Shown piece by piece: positions 10,901 through 24,000 of a DNA stretch of 64,000 nt; within the stretch, counting starts at the first letter, position 1, and the number at the start of each line of letters is the position of its first letter. Position numbers and translations under genes: made by a program. Source of the DNA: Turritopsis dohrnii (taxonomy: Eukaryota > Cnidaria > Hydrozoa > Anthoathecata > Oceaniidae); the NCBI GenBank assembly GCA_027922465.2, contig BQMF02000278.1:434001-498000 (forward strand). Reading direction: 5' to 3'. The notes under the pieces were generated by a model, which made no database searches, had not been told where the DNA came from, and saw nothing but the letters and a program-made list of their open reading frames with translations.

Positions 10901-11973
10901 TCCCTTGAGAGCTCAAGATGACGAGAGTCGACTGTATAACAAGAAAAAATAGTAAAAAAGGTCTTAAAAAGTTAAAGAAAGAACCACTTCGATGGATCTT
11001 ATTATTGACTGTATGTATGAGAGCTTCGAAGCCTCGCATTACTAACAGCAAAGTTATAAGTTCATTTAAAATGGATATTTCAGATTGGATGTAAGTGAAA
11101 TCCTTCTTTTTATAATTACTGGAGCAAGGTCTATTTTTTCGTGTGGTAAATAACAAAAAATACCTATATGATTAATGTTCTGGCAGATTTTAAAATTACC
11201 TTCATTCTTGTATTACTTTCAAAACTTGGCTTTCAGTTTTTGCTTATTTTTGACATAATTTGGTTACTTTGGTCTCACGTTTTTCTAAATGATTTTATAT
11301 TTTTATATCATTTTTATTTTATTTTACCGCCTTGTATCTTATTTTCTACGTGATAGCAGTATTTAGTACTGGTTTAGCTCTCCTGTATAAATATTTGATA
11401 AATAAATAAATACTTTCGCAGATTGTATAGCGTAAGCTGACTGACATTTTGACCTGAGTAGTAGTAGTAATAGTAATCGACAAAAGGTGTTTTAGTACAC
11501 TATTTGCTTTCGCTGCTACCAAAACAAATTTGTTAGACACTATTTATGTATCGAATGATTGTGATACGTTCGAGGTTGCAAGTACTGGTGATTGGATTAT
11601 ACCATAAAAGGGAAAGTCACAAACTAGAAATTTCAACATCTTTCGGGCATGGTGGCTGTCAAACACGTTCACTTTACCGTAAACTAATAATACATGATTT
11701 ACGTGAAATAGTAATTACATAATAGATCCAAAATAAAATCAAAAACATATAACATTCGAGGAAAATAAATTATGTCCGTCAACTATGGAACGAAAGAAAA
11801 AGCGAAACTCGGAAATAGATTTGCCAAAAGGCCATAAAAACATGTCTGCGTGTTAAAAAATTAAAAATAACTGCATAGCGTTGAAACAAAAACATCGATA
11901 ATTACAAAATATAATCTCCACATTCTTTTTGCAGAAAAATGTTGATACGGACGTAAAAAAGACAGGAAATGAT
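10901..11973. other. Intergenic DNA, no gene seen
   Basis: AT-rich sequence between the transposon and the small minus-strand gene. Short open frames on both strands (for example 11168-11353) are low-complexity Phe/Leu/Ile and lack recognisable domains or splice-supported neighbours. Confidence 0.5.
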
Positions 11974-12884
11974 TCACTCTATCTTTATGACTGCAATGTT
12001 TTTCAGGCTGTCTTCAAACTCCTTAGCACGAGCAGACTCAATGATCATTGACAGTTCTTCTTCGGTCCTTTGGCCTACAGTACACGAATAAACAAACATT
12101 GAGTCAACTTCGAACCCAGGGTCTCTTGCCAATTCGATATGCGGATGGCGGCGAAGAAGACCCTGGTGAAAGCTACTGAAACAGCGACAGTTTAACTTGA
12201 TTGATGTACTCTCTTAAATAACTCTCAATAACTCAAATAAGCGATAATTCGGACAAAGTTTGTCGGCGCCTCTCGATGTCCGAATTATCGAGACATAACA
12301 CGCTATAGTTCCTCCAACCGATTGGTAATTTTATTTTATGTTAGCTCACAAGTTTTATGAAAATCGGTAGATCAATAAATACTACGCGATACGATATGCT
12401 CCTACCTCCTCTCGTGAACTGCAATCCGCAATATATCTTTTCTCCGTCCGATGAATATTCTGCCGAATTTTCTGCGGAATTAACTACAAGAAATACCAAG
12501 TGTTACCACGTAATTATATCGAGTTTGGCACAAAGAAGGCCGAGTAACATAATTTTTCTTTACTTCTAATCAAATGTAAATATTCTAAAGCCGCATTCAC
12601 ATTTAAGTAGATTCTACATATAAGCTGAAGTGATTTTCCTCACGGAGCCTTAAGTTACGGACCTTACGGCACACTTAAGATAAAATGCTCCGTGGTTATA
12701 GTGATTATATGTCGGAATTGATTTTAACTTCACTCCAATCAGTATAAAAACATTTGTCATTCAGATAGTTACCAAAACTTCTAGCAATGAAAGGCATACC
12801 TTTTTTGATAGTACTCGTACCAATCACCGCACGCGTCGATGCGAGACGTACGGCAGTGGTAAAGCCGCGTCGTAGGGACGTCAT
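11974..12884 (-). CDS. Candidate small mitochondrial-type protein (61 aa), two exons
   Basis: Exon 1 is 12884-12800 (ATG in AAAATGA) and exon 2 is 12074-11974 (stop TGA). A GTATGC donor and a CTGTAG acceptor join in phase (AAA AAA G|GC CAA). The N-terminus MTSLRRGFTTAVRLAST is Arg/Ser/Thr-rich without acidic residues, like a mitochondrial presequence. The C-terminal half is an acidic, probably helical segment (RTEEELSMIIESARAKEFED) ending NIAVIKIE. I do not recognise the family. Codon texture of both exons is clearly coding-like against AT-rich surroundings. The frame also stays open upstream of the exon 2 acceptor to 12184, so a longer exon 2 cannot be excluded, but it would not match exon 1's phase. 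The intron holds a pogo-like repeat at about 12239-12296. Confidence 0.5.
12239..12296. repeat. Pogo/Tigger-like inverted-repeat fragment
   Basis: CGATAATTCGGACA and TGTCCGAATTATCG are reverse complements separated by about 25 bases. The sequence resembles the ends of pogo-type MITEs. It lies inside the intron of the small minus-strand gene. Confidence 0.6.
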
Positions 12885-12942
12885 TTTCGTTCTTCACGTC
12901 GTATTAGACTTCAAAGATTTTTACCTGTGATACAAAATACAG

Positions 12943-15900
12943 TTAACTCTCTTTAATTCGAATACCCAAGGAACCGATAAAAACGTTCGATTTATAGAAA
13001 GTTCGATTTACAAATTCGTTTGAATAAGAAATAAGAGGGTTCGAGTTATTAATGCTAAGATGTTTATTATTATTATTTATTATTATTTATTTATTGAAAC
13101 ACTTCTATGCGTGTGTTTTGTATAAGAATCCAAAGTAATCCCACAATGACATTTCATGTTATTTTTTTCTCATAAATCAAACTCTACTTTTCATCAAAAA
13201 ATTCCTACAAAAACATCAGAAACTTCACATCAACAATATTGAATCATTATTTAAAGCAATGATGTTTATATTGATCGATTATTTCTGAAGGTAACTGTTG
13301 AATTGAAACAGTAAATAAAACAGTTTGAATTCCAGAACGCGATTTATCCGCATAGTACTAACCTGACTTCACTGATTGGTTTTATAAATTTAGCTAATAC
13401 ATTTCCACGATGTGTTGGTGAGTAATACTTGTATATATTATTTCACAAATTTATTAAAATATCATGGCAACTCAGAAACCTGAGATGTTCTTGCTTAAAC
13501 CACACTCTTCCTCGTGGATCCTATTTTTGTTGTATTAAATTCTTTTCAGTGACACAATCTTATTCCAAACCCCCTGTCTGTAGATTTAATTAGTAGAATA
13601 AAGAGCATTATGGGATTACGCAATATCGAATTTCGAACTTTTTTCAACCTATTGCAGCTTGTGTATTGTTCGATAATAAAATAAGCTAATCCAATCACAT
13701 CGCAATATCGCCCCCTCCACTCCACCTCCTGACTTGAACGTAAAAAAAGGTCGGTGCGGAAGTTCCCCGCATCGCTATTTACCTTCGGAGAAAACTCCGT
13801 AAAGGACGAATTTTTGTCTGGTGACGAATATTTTTTACCAACAAATTTTTTTTACTTGATATGAAAAATATTTTTTTGACCATAGCCAGAGGCAATTTCG
13901 TCAGTAAAATGTGACGAATATTTATTACCAACGAAATTTTTTGCCGACGAAATTTTGTAACGACGGATTTTTTTCCCGATTAGGTATTACAAGCAAAGAG
14001 AAAGAGAGAGAGAGAGAGAGAAGTATACTTTAAAACATTCTGTTTCACTTCAGTGTATTTTGCGGAATAAAAATATTACACGATGCTATATAAAAGCTAA
14101 TTTCCATACACTTTCATATCAACACACATGTCACGAAAGCATCCCATTCAAAACCAATATGTCCAGGTTTAATTACTGAACATGACCATCAACCTTTTAT
14201 TCTGAGGTTTAAGACAATTAATTTTAATGGAATATGGAAGAATACGTTGCCAAAAAACATTTTGATTGCATATCACACCATACCGCAATTTAATTATTCA
14301 TTGGGAAAATTTCAAAAACGGAATGAATGAATGAATCAATGAATGAATGGTGAATGGAAGAGAATGAATAAGTGATTTTGTAGCACTCTTGGTATCACAA
14401 TTTATCCTTATTCTCTTAAAATGCTGCAATACCCTAAACTTAGCCATGATGGTGTGAAAGAGAGAGAGAGATGACTAGGATTTGGTGGTCTTGTGAAACC
14501 TATATAATAGATAATTATTCTGTCTCTAGCAGCAGAAAAGCTTAAAATTGAATTTTGATTATAAGCAAAACCTTTTCCCCACGTAAATCTCTTTTTCAAT
14601 CAAGAAGTTGTAAACTATGTGTCAAGTTAAATGCAGTCCCAAGGCTTCTGCTGAACGTTCTTCTATGCAGCGCCCCCACCTGCAGTTTACATCATATGCT
14701 ACATGCGGGAAGCAAGTTTGAAGTCGTATTTCTCTTAAACTGCCGTAAGCCTATACAATCCTTAATATCGAACAAATTTTGGGATCATCGCGCTATGTTT
14801 CCCCCCTACTGGTCGTCGATGTGAACAGGCGGTAAATATAGTTCGCGCGCATCACAAAAAGACGGATTATGCGAGCAACCGTTATTGAGTCTCGAGATTG
14901 GATTCTTTTGTCTAAACAAGACCAACAAACACATCGAATAATTCTCAACAATTTCTGACTTCATTTGCCTGTGTGGTGGTGGAAAGATGTGGAAGGGGGA
15001 GATACATGTGGGAAGAAAACATAACATACCTTGCAAAAACTTAAGTTTATAAAAACAATTAAACGTAGTAGCTGATGTTTCGTTCTTCGAAAATCTTGAT
15101 CAGAACAACGCTGTTGAAACGGAAAATCTTTCTTCTAAAACGTTACGAGTAAAACTATGAAATACAATTAAAGGAATAATAGACTACTAATTTCTTGAAA
15201 TACTTTAACGAGGATTCTCCAAAAAATCCCACACTCAATGATGAAATGTTTTAATTATTTATTAGTGGAAATTCGTTCACAATGTGAAAATGTAAACAAA
15301 CGATGAACTTTGGACCGCTTTCTTCCCATGTGAACCAATCAAAACTCCACAGTTTCATTGATAAGTTATCCATTCACGTGATAAGAATAATGTAATTTTT
15401 ACTTGTTTGGCACTCGATAACCTAAGGCACTCCATGCTATTGCAAAATGTCGTCCGGAAAGGTGGAAAACGTGGTTTCGTTTTAAAAACATCAACGTGAG
15501 AAGTGCTTATTAATGTGCATCATGGAATCATTTGTGTTTTTATGTTTCATTAAGATTTAGTTATTGATTTTATATATTCTATAATTAATGTAAATGCTGT
15601 CCCAACGTTTTTAACTCCGATTGTGTACACTTACTCTACTATACCACCACAAAACCACCCCCCACCCACCACACCAGCACCACCACAGCACATACATCAC
15701 ATGTCATGTGTACACACACTTCACACTCACCATAACAGTAAACTCTCTCTCTAATTGGAACATACAGGGGACTGAAAAAAGTTCGATTTATGGAAAATTA
15801 AAATAAAACGTCACATTACAGTTAGGACCACTCGACCAGAATTCGTCGCTAAAATAATCGTGATTTGTTATAAAGAATTGCCTCGATAATTTTATTTTAC

Positions 15901-18007
15901 TCTCCTATTTGAATACATCCGATTGAATGATGACGATCTAGCATAGCAACCGCATAGAAACATAGCTCTAGGGAAAATTCGACACGGTAAATTTTTTTTA
16001 TTTTGGGGGTGGTGAAACTTTATGCAAAAACAAAAGTTTTTACCGTGTCAAAATTTCCCTTTCGGCTTAGTTCTTCAGAAAATGAAGAAAGAAGAAAACG
16101 AACAATTTCTACATCTTCGGAGGAGTACCGCTTTTCTAACGAACATTAGCATCAGTTTCAATAATGGTCGTAAAATTAAATTGCGCTATTGTGTGGCATA
16201 TCGACAAAACGATTATTAAAATCATTAACATTACAATACCAAACATTGCAATAATAAATTTTCGGGAAGCATTCGGATGAATAATTCAAACGAACGAATG
16301 GTTATCACATGCTTCGCCAGAACATAATGTTTCGTAATAACACGCTCAGTCCTCCTCCCTTTAACGTAAACTTAGTGTCCTAGTAAGTAGTGTTTGATGG
16401 TATATTGTGCGGATATCTAATTTGAATAATTATGAGTGAATCAAAGCCGCAAAAATCGAAAGCAGAAACGTTGAACATATCCCTTATACACTTAAATTTT
16501 TTAGTCAGAGTCATTGTAAATAAACCTCTGCTAGTTGTTAAATACCCACTATTGGCTTTGTGACGTCGAAAAAACGCTACTCTGAGCAACTACGAATAGG
16601 TCAGAACTACCTTTTAAATTTTTCAACGGTCAGAAAATCGTTAAGGTTACTTAGAACTGTTTACCAGCAAAGTGTCTACCAATAATTTAATGTGTTTTTT
16701 GTGACGAAAAGTATTTTGTTACACCTCAATGTCGCACTTTTTTTAGAATGGCTCTTTTAGAAATTTAGTAGAAAGAATATCGCTTGAAAAATTGCTTGGT
16801 AAAAAAAGAAGGCCAACTAAATCCGAGAGTGGTGCGATCGCACCCAAAGCAACCCCCGAGTTACGCCACTGCCTACTTTTGTGGGGATTTGAATACAAAA
16901 ATAACACAAAAAGTCACGAGCACCCTTCAGGTTCACTTTTCCGGAAACGAAAAAAAAAAAATGGCTGCAAATCCGTGAAATGTTTTTTGTGAAAATATTT
17001 AAAAGTCGCCAGCATAAAGTCGTGAATCCTAAAAAAAGCAAAATGTTGCGTACACAAAATGTCGCGAAATTCGCGAGAATTTTTGTGCTCCCGATCCTTT
17101 GTGCCTTAGTATTCCGATGAACTTCGTCCTGTACTGTATCTCGACGAATTCTATTCACATATTCTCGGGTTTCATAGAAAAACACAAGTAATTTGTTCTG
17201 GAAAATTTATTTATATCAATGTGAATGTACAAAGTAAAGAGTCCTAAGTTACAAATTAAATCAGGTTGATAATTACTTCTTTCACGATTTTACAATACAT
17301 TTCTCAATCTTGTATTCTCAAATCAGAAGAAAATGTTGTGAATGCACTTCGTCGTGTGGTTGTGATAAAGTAGTATGAAACGCTTTTTATCGCAAGTTTT
17401 GGTCGAGTGGTCCTAACTGCATTATAATTGTTATTTCCTTTTCTATTCTGTTTTGCAAAAATTGTTAAAGTTCACATATAAACTAATATACTTGCATATT
17501 GAATTAACTTTTTCCCAGTTGCATATATTGAGTATATATATAGTATCTAATTTTATTTTAGAATCAACTTTACAAAAAAAGTGACATAAATGTAGTTCAC
17601 TCCTTAAACCGTAACATATTCTGCAAAGAAGAAGTGAGAAACAGAAACAATCCTTCTTTAACTATGGGAGTGAACTGCAATAAAGTCATAAATGCCTACG
17701 ATTAGCAAAAATTTATTAAGGAATTATGAAAGTGATGGTATATAATATTGTCTGAGATTTAATTTTCATCTGTACTTCCAGTTTTTGGTATTTGTAGTTC
17801 TCATGAAAGTTTAGGTTGCAAGAGAGAAACTTATGTCAACTTAAAATGTCTCGAAGAGTTCCATTTATGTTTCCAAATTAGTTTATTAAAATTTGTTTAT
17901 CTGGTTTTATTTTAAACTAAACTATCAGTGTTTGTTAAAGTTATAATGACTTTGTTTTAGTTTGTGATGCTATGAAATTCAACTGATTATGATGATTATG
18001 AAAAGCC
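12943..18007. other. 5-kb intergenic region with MITE scraps and simple repeats
   Basis: No gene is supported. Visible items: pogo-like ends (AACTCTCTTTAATTCGAA, about 12949; a relative at about 15739); TTA/TTAT-rich runs near 13063-13095; a (GA)n run at about 13998-14020; GAATGAAT-type repeats near 14322-14370; a CCACC-rich stretch at 15643-15690; a hairpin element at 15970-16060; and a possible transposon end GTGGCGTAACTCGGGG (reverse strand, about 16850-16870). The right edge should contain the URB2 promoter; no core element is obvious. Confidence 0.5.
15970..16060. repeat. Fold-back element, about 21-bp arms
   Basis: AGGGAAAATTCGACACGGTAA on the left is mirrored by TTACCGTGTCAAAATTTCCCT on the right with two mismatches and a loop of about 48 bases. 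It is a small MITE or hairpin repeat. Confidence 0.75.
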
Positions 18008-21000
18008 ATGGATGTTATTGGTTAGTGTGACAATATTATTTTTTGATATTAAGCAGTTAATTTATTCTTTCCTGTGATTGTCTTTGTTTCTTTCAGGTCT
18101 TTCGAAAACCTTGACAAATTCTAAAGTTGGAATAAGTGAGAAGGTGAAAAGTTTAAAACAGCTGCAGAAAATCCAGATAGACTTTAAAAGTAAAGATCAG
18201 TTTATAATTGACTGGATTTGTGGGAGTTTGGAGTTTATCTCAAAAACAGAAAGGTTAATATGAATTTTCTTATTTGCTAATAAGTATTAAAATCATGCAG
18301 CACAATTGTGCTCTCACATTTTTATATATTTTAATCCAGAGGGAAGTTGGAAGTTGCTAAATAACTATCATTTTTCATGACGCCACTACATGCGGTATAA
18401 ACATTGTGTAACTACACCAAACTAACTTTTGATTTCATTAATGTTTCTTACTTTTTCATTATTTTCTTTATCATAAAATAGTAATTCAAAGAACTTAGCT
18501 GACACTTTTTGTGATGTCTGTCCTTACTTTCTGGCTGTTTTTTCTGCTGCAAGTGTTGCATAGAATGATTTTGTGAAATGCACACTTTTGCACGATGAAC
18601 AAAAACTAGAAGCCTCATGGCTTGAACAATTTCCACATCAGGCCTAGAGGAAATTGCTTTAGCCTAATTTTCAAGATATCTGAATGACTTGTATATACAC
18701 TGACTAATAATTTGATACAGTCTGGAATTCTTCAAATTACTCCCTTCTTTAATTTATTTAACTTAATCTTAATAATTTAACTTAATCTTGACCACTTTGC
18801 AACTCATTATGATGTTTCGGAGTCAGAAAAACATTTCACCAACATCTTGCACATGATGTTTATACTTTCGGTTTGTATCAGTGTGTAGACAGATGGGTCA
18901 ATTCACGAACAAGTGAAGTACATAATTTGTGCTTTATCACAATTTCATTTGTTTACTTTTTTCGTAAATCCACGTCGTCCATCTGTGCTTTGTACAAACT
19001 TTCATGAAAATTGAAGATTTTTCGAAATTTGGTCCAAATTTGGCCCAAATTGTCCAATTTTACTCAAATCTGACAAAATGACTGCCAGAATTGAAATCAT
19101 CACCTTTCAAATGTAATCCATGCAAAATTTCATGAAATTTGAAGAACTTTCGAAATGTGGTCCAAATTTGGCCCAAATTGTCCAATTTTAATCAAATCTG
19201 ACAAAATGACTGTCAGAATTGAAATCATCACCTTTCAAATGTAACCCATGCAAAATTTCGTGAAATTTGAAGAACTTTTGAAAATTGGTCCAAATTTGGT
19301 CCAAATTGTCCCATTTTAGTCAAATCTGTAATTGACAGGTTTGACTAAAACTCCACCACGGATGTCCTAAAGTCCTTTTGTTATAACATTTAGCAGATAG
19401 CGTTTTGGGTCTGTCATTAACTATGCTGGGTAAACAAACAATCTGAAATCCGAACGGACTTTCCGAAAACGACGAAAAACTGTTACACAGATAGATAGAA
19501 TGAGTAAACCAAACAATTTCCTATGCTTAAAAGCGCAGAAATTGAATAAAAGATATGTATTTAAAAAATCACTGGTAAGGTGAAACTAGTAAAAGAAATT
19601 TTATCACAATGTTCCTACAGTAAATAAAGAAATATAGAATTGTATCAAAGTCAAGTAACAAAGAAGAAAAAGAACATTAGTGACCATTCCAACTTTAGAA
19701 GGAACAAATTAGCTTGTGTGCATTTTTCATATTGGGAAGTTTTAGTGTTATTTCATGACTTCTTAGGCCATAGTTATTTAATACTTTGTTCAGCGTAACA
19801 GAAAAATAGCGATGCAGGCATTATATTAACATTTATCTAGGTAGCCAAGTAAAAGAAAGTATCACGTTGCGACATGTATCTTAGCAACGTTTATGTTCGA
19901 GATGATTATATTATTCTAAAATTTCACTCACCACTTATTTTGATGACGTAGTTTTATTCTTCTTTTTCATTAAAGAAATAGTATTTCTTCTTTATAATAA
20001 ATTGTTATTCCGATTTTGATTTCTTTATACATCTTTAATATGTAAAAAATCAAAACTGTTAGTTATTCAAAAAAAGTAAATAAATAAAAATAGAAATTTT
20101 TGAACAATGATGGAGAGTGTATCGATTGCCGTCGCTATTTCTGAAAATTGATTTTATTTGCATGGAATACCGGATGTATATTTCATTTTAAAGGAGAACA
20201 TAAAAATAGAAGTATAAAAGATACATTAACTTGAGCAATGAAGAAAAGCACTACGGAGATAAGGAGGCATACATGCACTAAAACCTATAACATCTTACAA
20301 AGCTTTGTTAAAATGAAGATATGTGAAGAAATAACTATTTCATAAATTTCTCCACCGTTGTTCCGATGAATTTGATTTGAAGATCTATTTGCAATTCTGT
20401 TTGCAACGACAGAGGAGAGATTTACGAAACCGAGGCATACAAATCTGAGGAGTCAATTAAATAGAAATATGTATTAAAACAATGTTTATGGTAAGGTACC
20501 TTTCACATAAGCATTGTAATGTACGTGACAAGGTATCTCTATAATATTTATATATTATTTTTTTGTTTGTTTTAGTTGAATTTTTTAAAGATCCTTTAAA
20601 ATAATGTACATGTTTTTTTTTTTATAAGCATAACACTTATAAGCATATACAGGCTCAGATTTGCTGATTTTTTAAGCATAATATAAGCATATAGCAAGCC
20701 TGAAATATATTGCTAAAGTAGTCTAAATATGCGGTCCCCCGGTTTTGAGGATAGGTAGGCAATATATATAACTTGCTTTTTATTTTCATAGACATCATGT
20801 TGTGTTTCGAAAGAGTTTAAAGTTTCTGATTTTCAATAAAATCTCACCTCTGCACTGTTTCCCAAACCTTAGCTCACCTCAGAAAAAGTAGAAAATTTAA
20901 GCATATCATAAGCATATGCTAAGCCTTGATTCATTGAGGTCTTAAGCATATGCGAGCCTGACCAAGGGGCAGACACTTGCTTATAAAAAAAAAACCATAT

Positions 21001-24000
21001 ATTTTAATGGGGCTTTTGCCGAGTGCCGACCTAAATTCAAAGGACTGTTTATTGTGATTGCTATGCATGAGAACATAGAATAACTATAAAATTTGGCCTT
21101 ATAGCAAACGACACAAACAAATTCATCACTCTGATGATGGCCACTGCAGTGCGTACCCGAATAATATAGATTTTATCGAAAAATATTGTCACTGTTATGA
21201 GAGGATGCTGTGGAAAACAGTGATGAACTTATTTTTCCACTGAATCAATTATGAAGCTTCTGGCTATGTTATTTATTATTAAACTAGACGACAAGGTGGC
21301 ATCGCTCACCACCCATGTTCAACCTGCGTTGTGTCACCCCCAAAGAAATCACAAAAATGAAATCAAGGAATTGCCAATGGAAAGTGTTACCATCTTGTAG
21401 TGCTCGATATTCTGAACACGAAAATGTATAGGATCATGTGTATAATGGAGATATCGTCAGTCAAGACTTTTTAATGACGTCATTGAGCACTTTCCCCAAA
21501 ACTTTTTTCCCAAATTTTTTTGACACCCAGGGCCAATATCATGGACCCCAAAAACATCAGTCGTCCCCATTGGTTACCATGTTCATTTTCCATAAATACC
21601 ACATTCAATTTGGATCTCAATGCATTGGTTTGGCACTGACATTGCAAGAAGAGAAATCATTTATGTGTGATCTCTCTCAGCTTACATCCACCATTTTCCA
21701 TGACAGAAAAAACAGACAGACAAAGAATCTCCATTATGTAGCTATTCTTAACAATGTACATATGCTTTTCATTATGTGCATTATTGCCCAGCGTGCAAAG
21801 CATCTTTACTGGGTAAAAACATTATATTTGTCAGATAAGCAACTTTAGAAGGAAGAGATTACACCTTGGCCTGCGGAGAGTTTAATAGTTCTGCTCTCCC
21901 CTCATCCTTCAAATTCAGATCCCAGCCAATATTTCACCAATATTTTGGATACTCCAAAATATAGTTCAGGCCTGGTCGTAAGAGGTCTGCGATCGCACGC
22001 ACACGCCTCCACACACGCCAAGATTTATTTATGCGTGCGGCAATAGCACGCCTGGCTTGTAATGACAGGAGTAATAACAAATGTTTATTTAAAAGTCAAC
22101 AAAAATCTGTCCCAACATGTTGAAACTCAAAGTTTTGCTTCGGAAATTGTTCAAGTGCTACGATTAAATTTTTACAATAACGGAGCGAAACTTTGCTACT
22201 ATTTCAGTAGTGAGGTCTCCGATTGCTTTTGAACTAAAAATCAGCGCTCACAAATTTTCTTCGTTTGGTAGTAGAAAACAAGTCTACTCCTCGAAATCTG
22301 CTGAGGAACAAAGGAGCTTAGTGCACGCGATTTTATTATGTATTATTTAATTGTATTATGTAATTTTCTCTTACTTTTTAACTTTTTTTAACATTCTTTT
22401 TAGCAACAAAATTATTCTCAAAGGTTGCAGTTTCGAAAAAATATTCTTTTATTAAAAAAGTTAGCCAGCCAGGTGGTGACGAGTTAATGGAACGAAAATG
22501 TCTTTACTTTAATTCAAAAACGATTTGAACTTCAATCCAAACGAAATGTTTTTATTTTTATTTTTAGGTTTTATTTTTCCTCTTTATTATATATCTGATT
22601 TTATCTACCAGCAAAATTATCTTTAGAGTTAACATTTTACGTTCTGAATCTTAGAAAACATTGTTTTGTTTTATTTCTTGTTAGATTTCTGCGAAAGCAA
22701 GAAAGCTATTACAACCGGCTTTCGTTTTTTTTTTCTTCTTCTTTTTTTTCTTACTGTCCAAACCTAGCGGTTTTTTGAAATTTCGTGCGTGCATTTATAT
22801 GAAACCAAAGCACCGTGCATTGCATGTCAGCGAAAGATTTATTAAAGTTTCTTTGCTCAATATTAAATGGATTTTAAAGAATATATACATATTTTAAGGT
22901 GAAAACAGAAAATATATAGAAGAAACTTAAAATTATCTTGGACTGTGATCATTCTTTTCTAACTAAAAAGAAGTTCTCAACGTTTTGTAAACAGAAGAGT
23001 CAAAAGAGCTATATATATTTATATCAACACTGACGTACAGGCTTCCGTGGCACAGTTGGTTGGTTCAGTCAACTATTAAACGAAGGGTCGGTGGTTCGAC
23101 CCCATGTAGATCTTCTGGGTTTTTTTTCGAATTTTTAAATATGTCATAAAATATTTCGATTTTGGATTTTTGCGAAAGCAAGAAATACATTACAACCGGC
23201 TTTGGTTTTTCTCTTTCGTTTTTTTCTTACTGTCTAAAGATAGCGGTTTTTACATTACATTTACATATGTAGTTCTGTGGTGCAGTTGGCTAGTTACTCG
23301 GCTGGTAACCGAATTGTCGGTGGTTCGAGCCCACTTAGATCGTGTAGCATTTTTTGTCGAATTTCATAAATGTCATAACATTTGTCATTTTTCATGCTTC
23401 AACAGATTTTGCAGAAATCTTTTTGCCCGTAAGGGCATCTTGTTAAATTCATTCTCCATGAAAATCTTATTGTTTTTACATATGACACATTTCAAATTTG
23501 ACTTAATTATCATGCAGAAATGAAGATCGTCGATCTTAATTGGAAAAAATTGATCGCACATCTGTCAAAAATTAACACAAGCGCATGTCATAAACAGATA
23601 TCGTCAATTAAGGTGTGCGATGACCACACTTCTGCTAATTTTCTTATGGCCAGGCCTGTAGTTATTGAGATACTTAAAGTATAGGTAGTTTTTTTTGCCG
23701 ACTGCAACAGTTTCACTGATGCCTTTCGTTGGATTTAATTTTGCAGCATGTTGTGATATTTGAGTTTTCACCGTTTATACTTTTAGTTTGGTTCAAGTTA
23801 ACAAAAATGCTATCAATGATTTGTTGGAGTGTCTAAATTACGAACTAGATAAGAATCTCAATTCAAAAAGTCGATGCTTCCTTAAATCCAATTTTTTTGA
23901 GGTAATTATATGTTATTTAAAGGTTTTTTCTTCATACAGTAAAAAGATTGATTGAGTTTTTTTAGGTTAAGGAAAGTGTGCCTGCCTTGACATAATTGAC

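Noticed and set aside
12075..12184. Open frame continuing upstream of exon 2 of the small minus-strand gene
   Set aside because: It would make a longer exon with a good TTTCAG acceptor, but the phase does not match exon 1, whereas the acceptor at 12075 does. Kept only as an alternative.
14555..14824. 89-codon plus-strand open frame
   Set aside because: No domain, no splice-supported neighbours; Cys/Leu-rich chance frame.
21438..21848. 136-codon plus-strand open frame
   Set aside because: It runs through a dispersed-repeat copy and has no recognisable protein similarity.
23041..23342. Two functional tRNA genes
   Set aside because: A and B boxes and one anticodon arm are present, but acceptor stems do not pair and both sit inside a repeated element.
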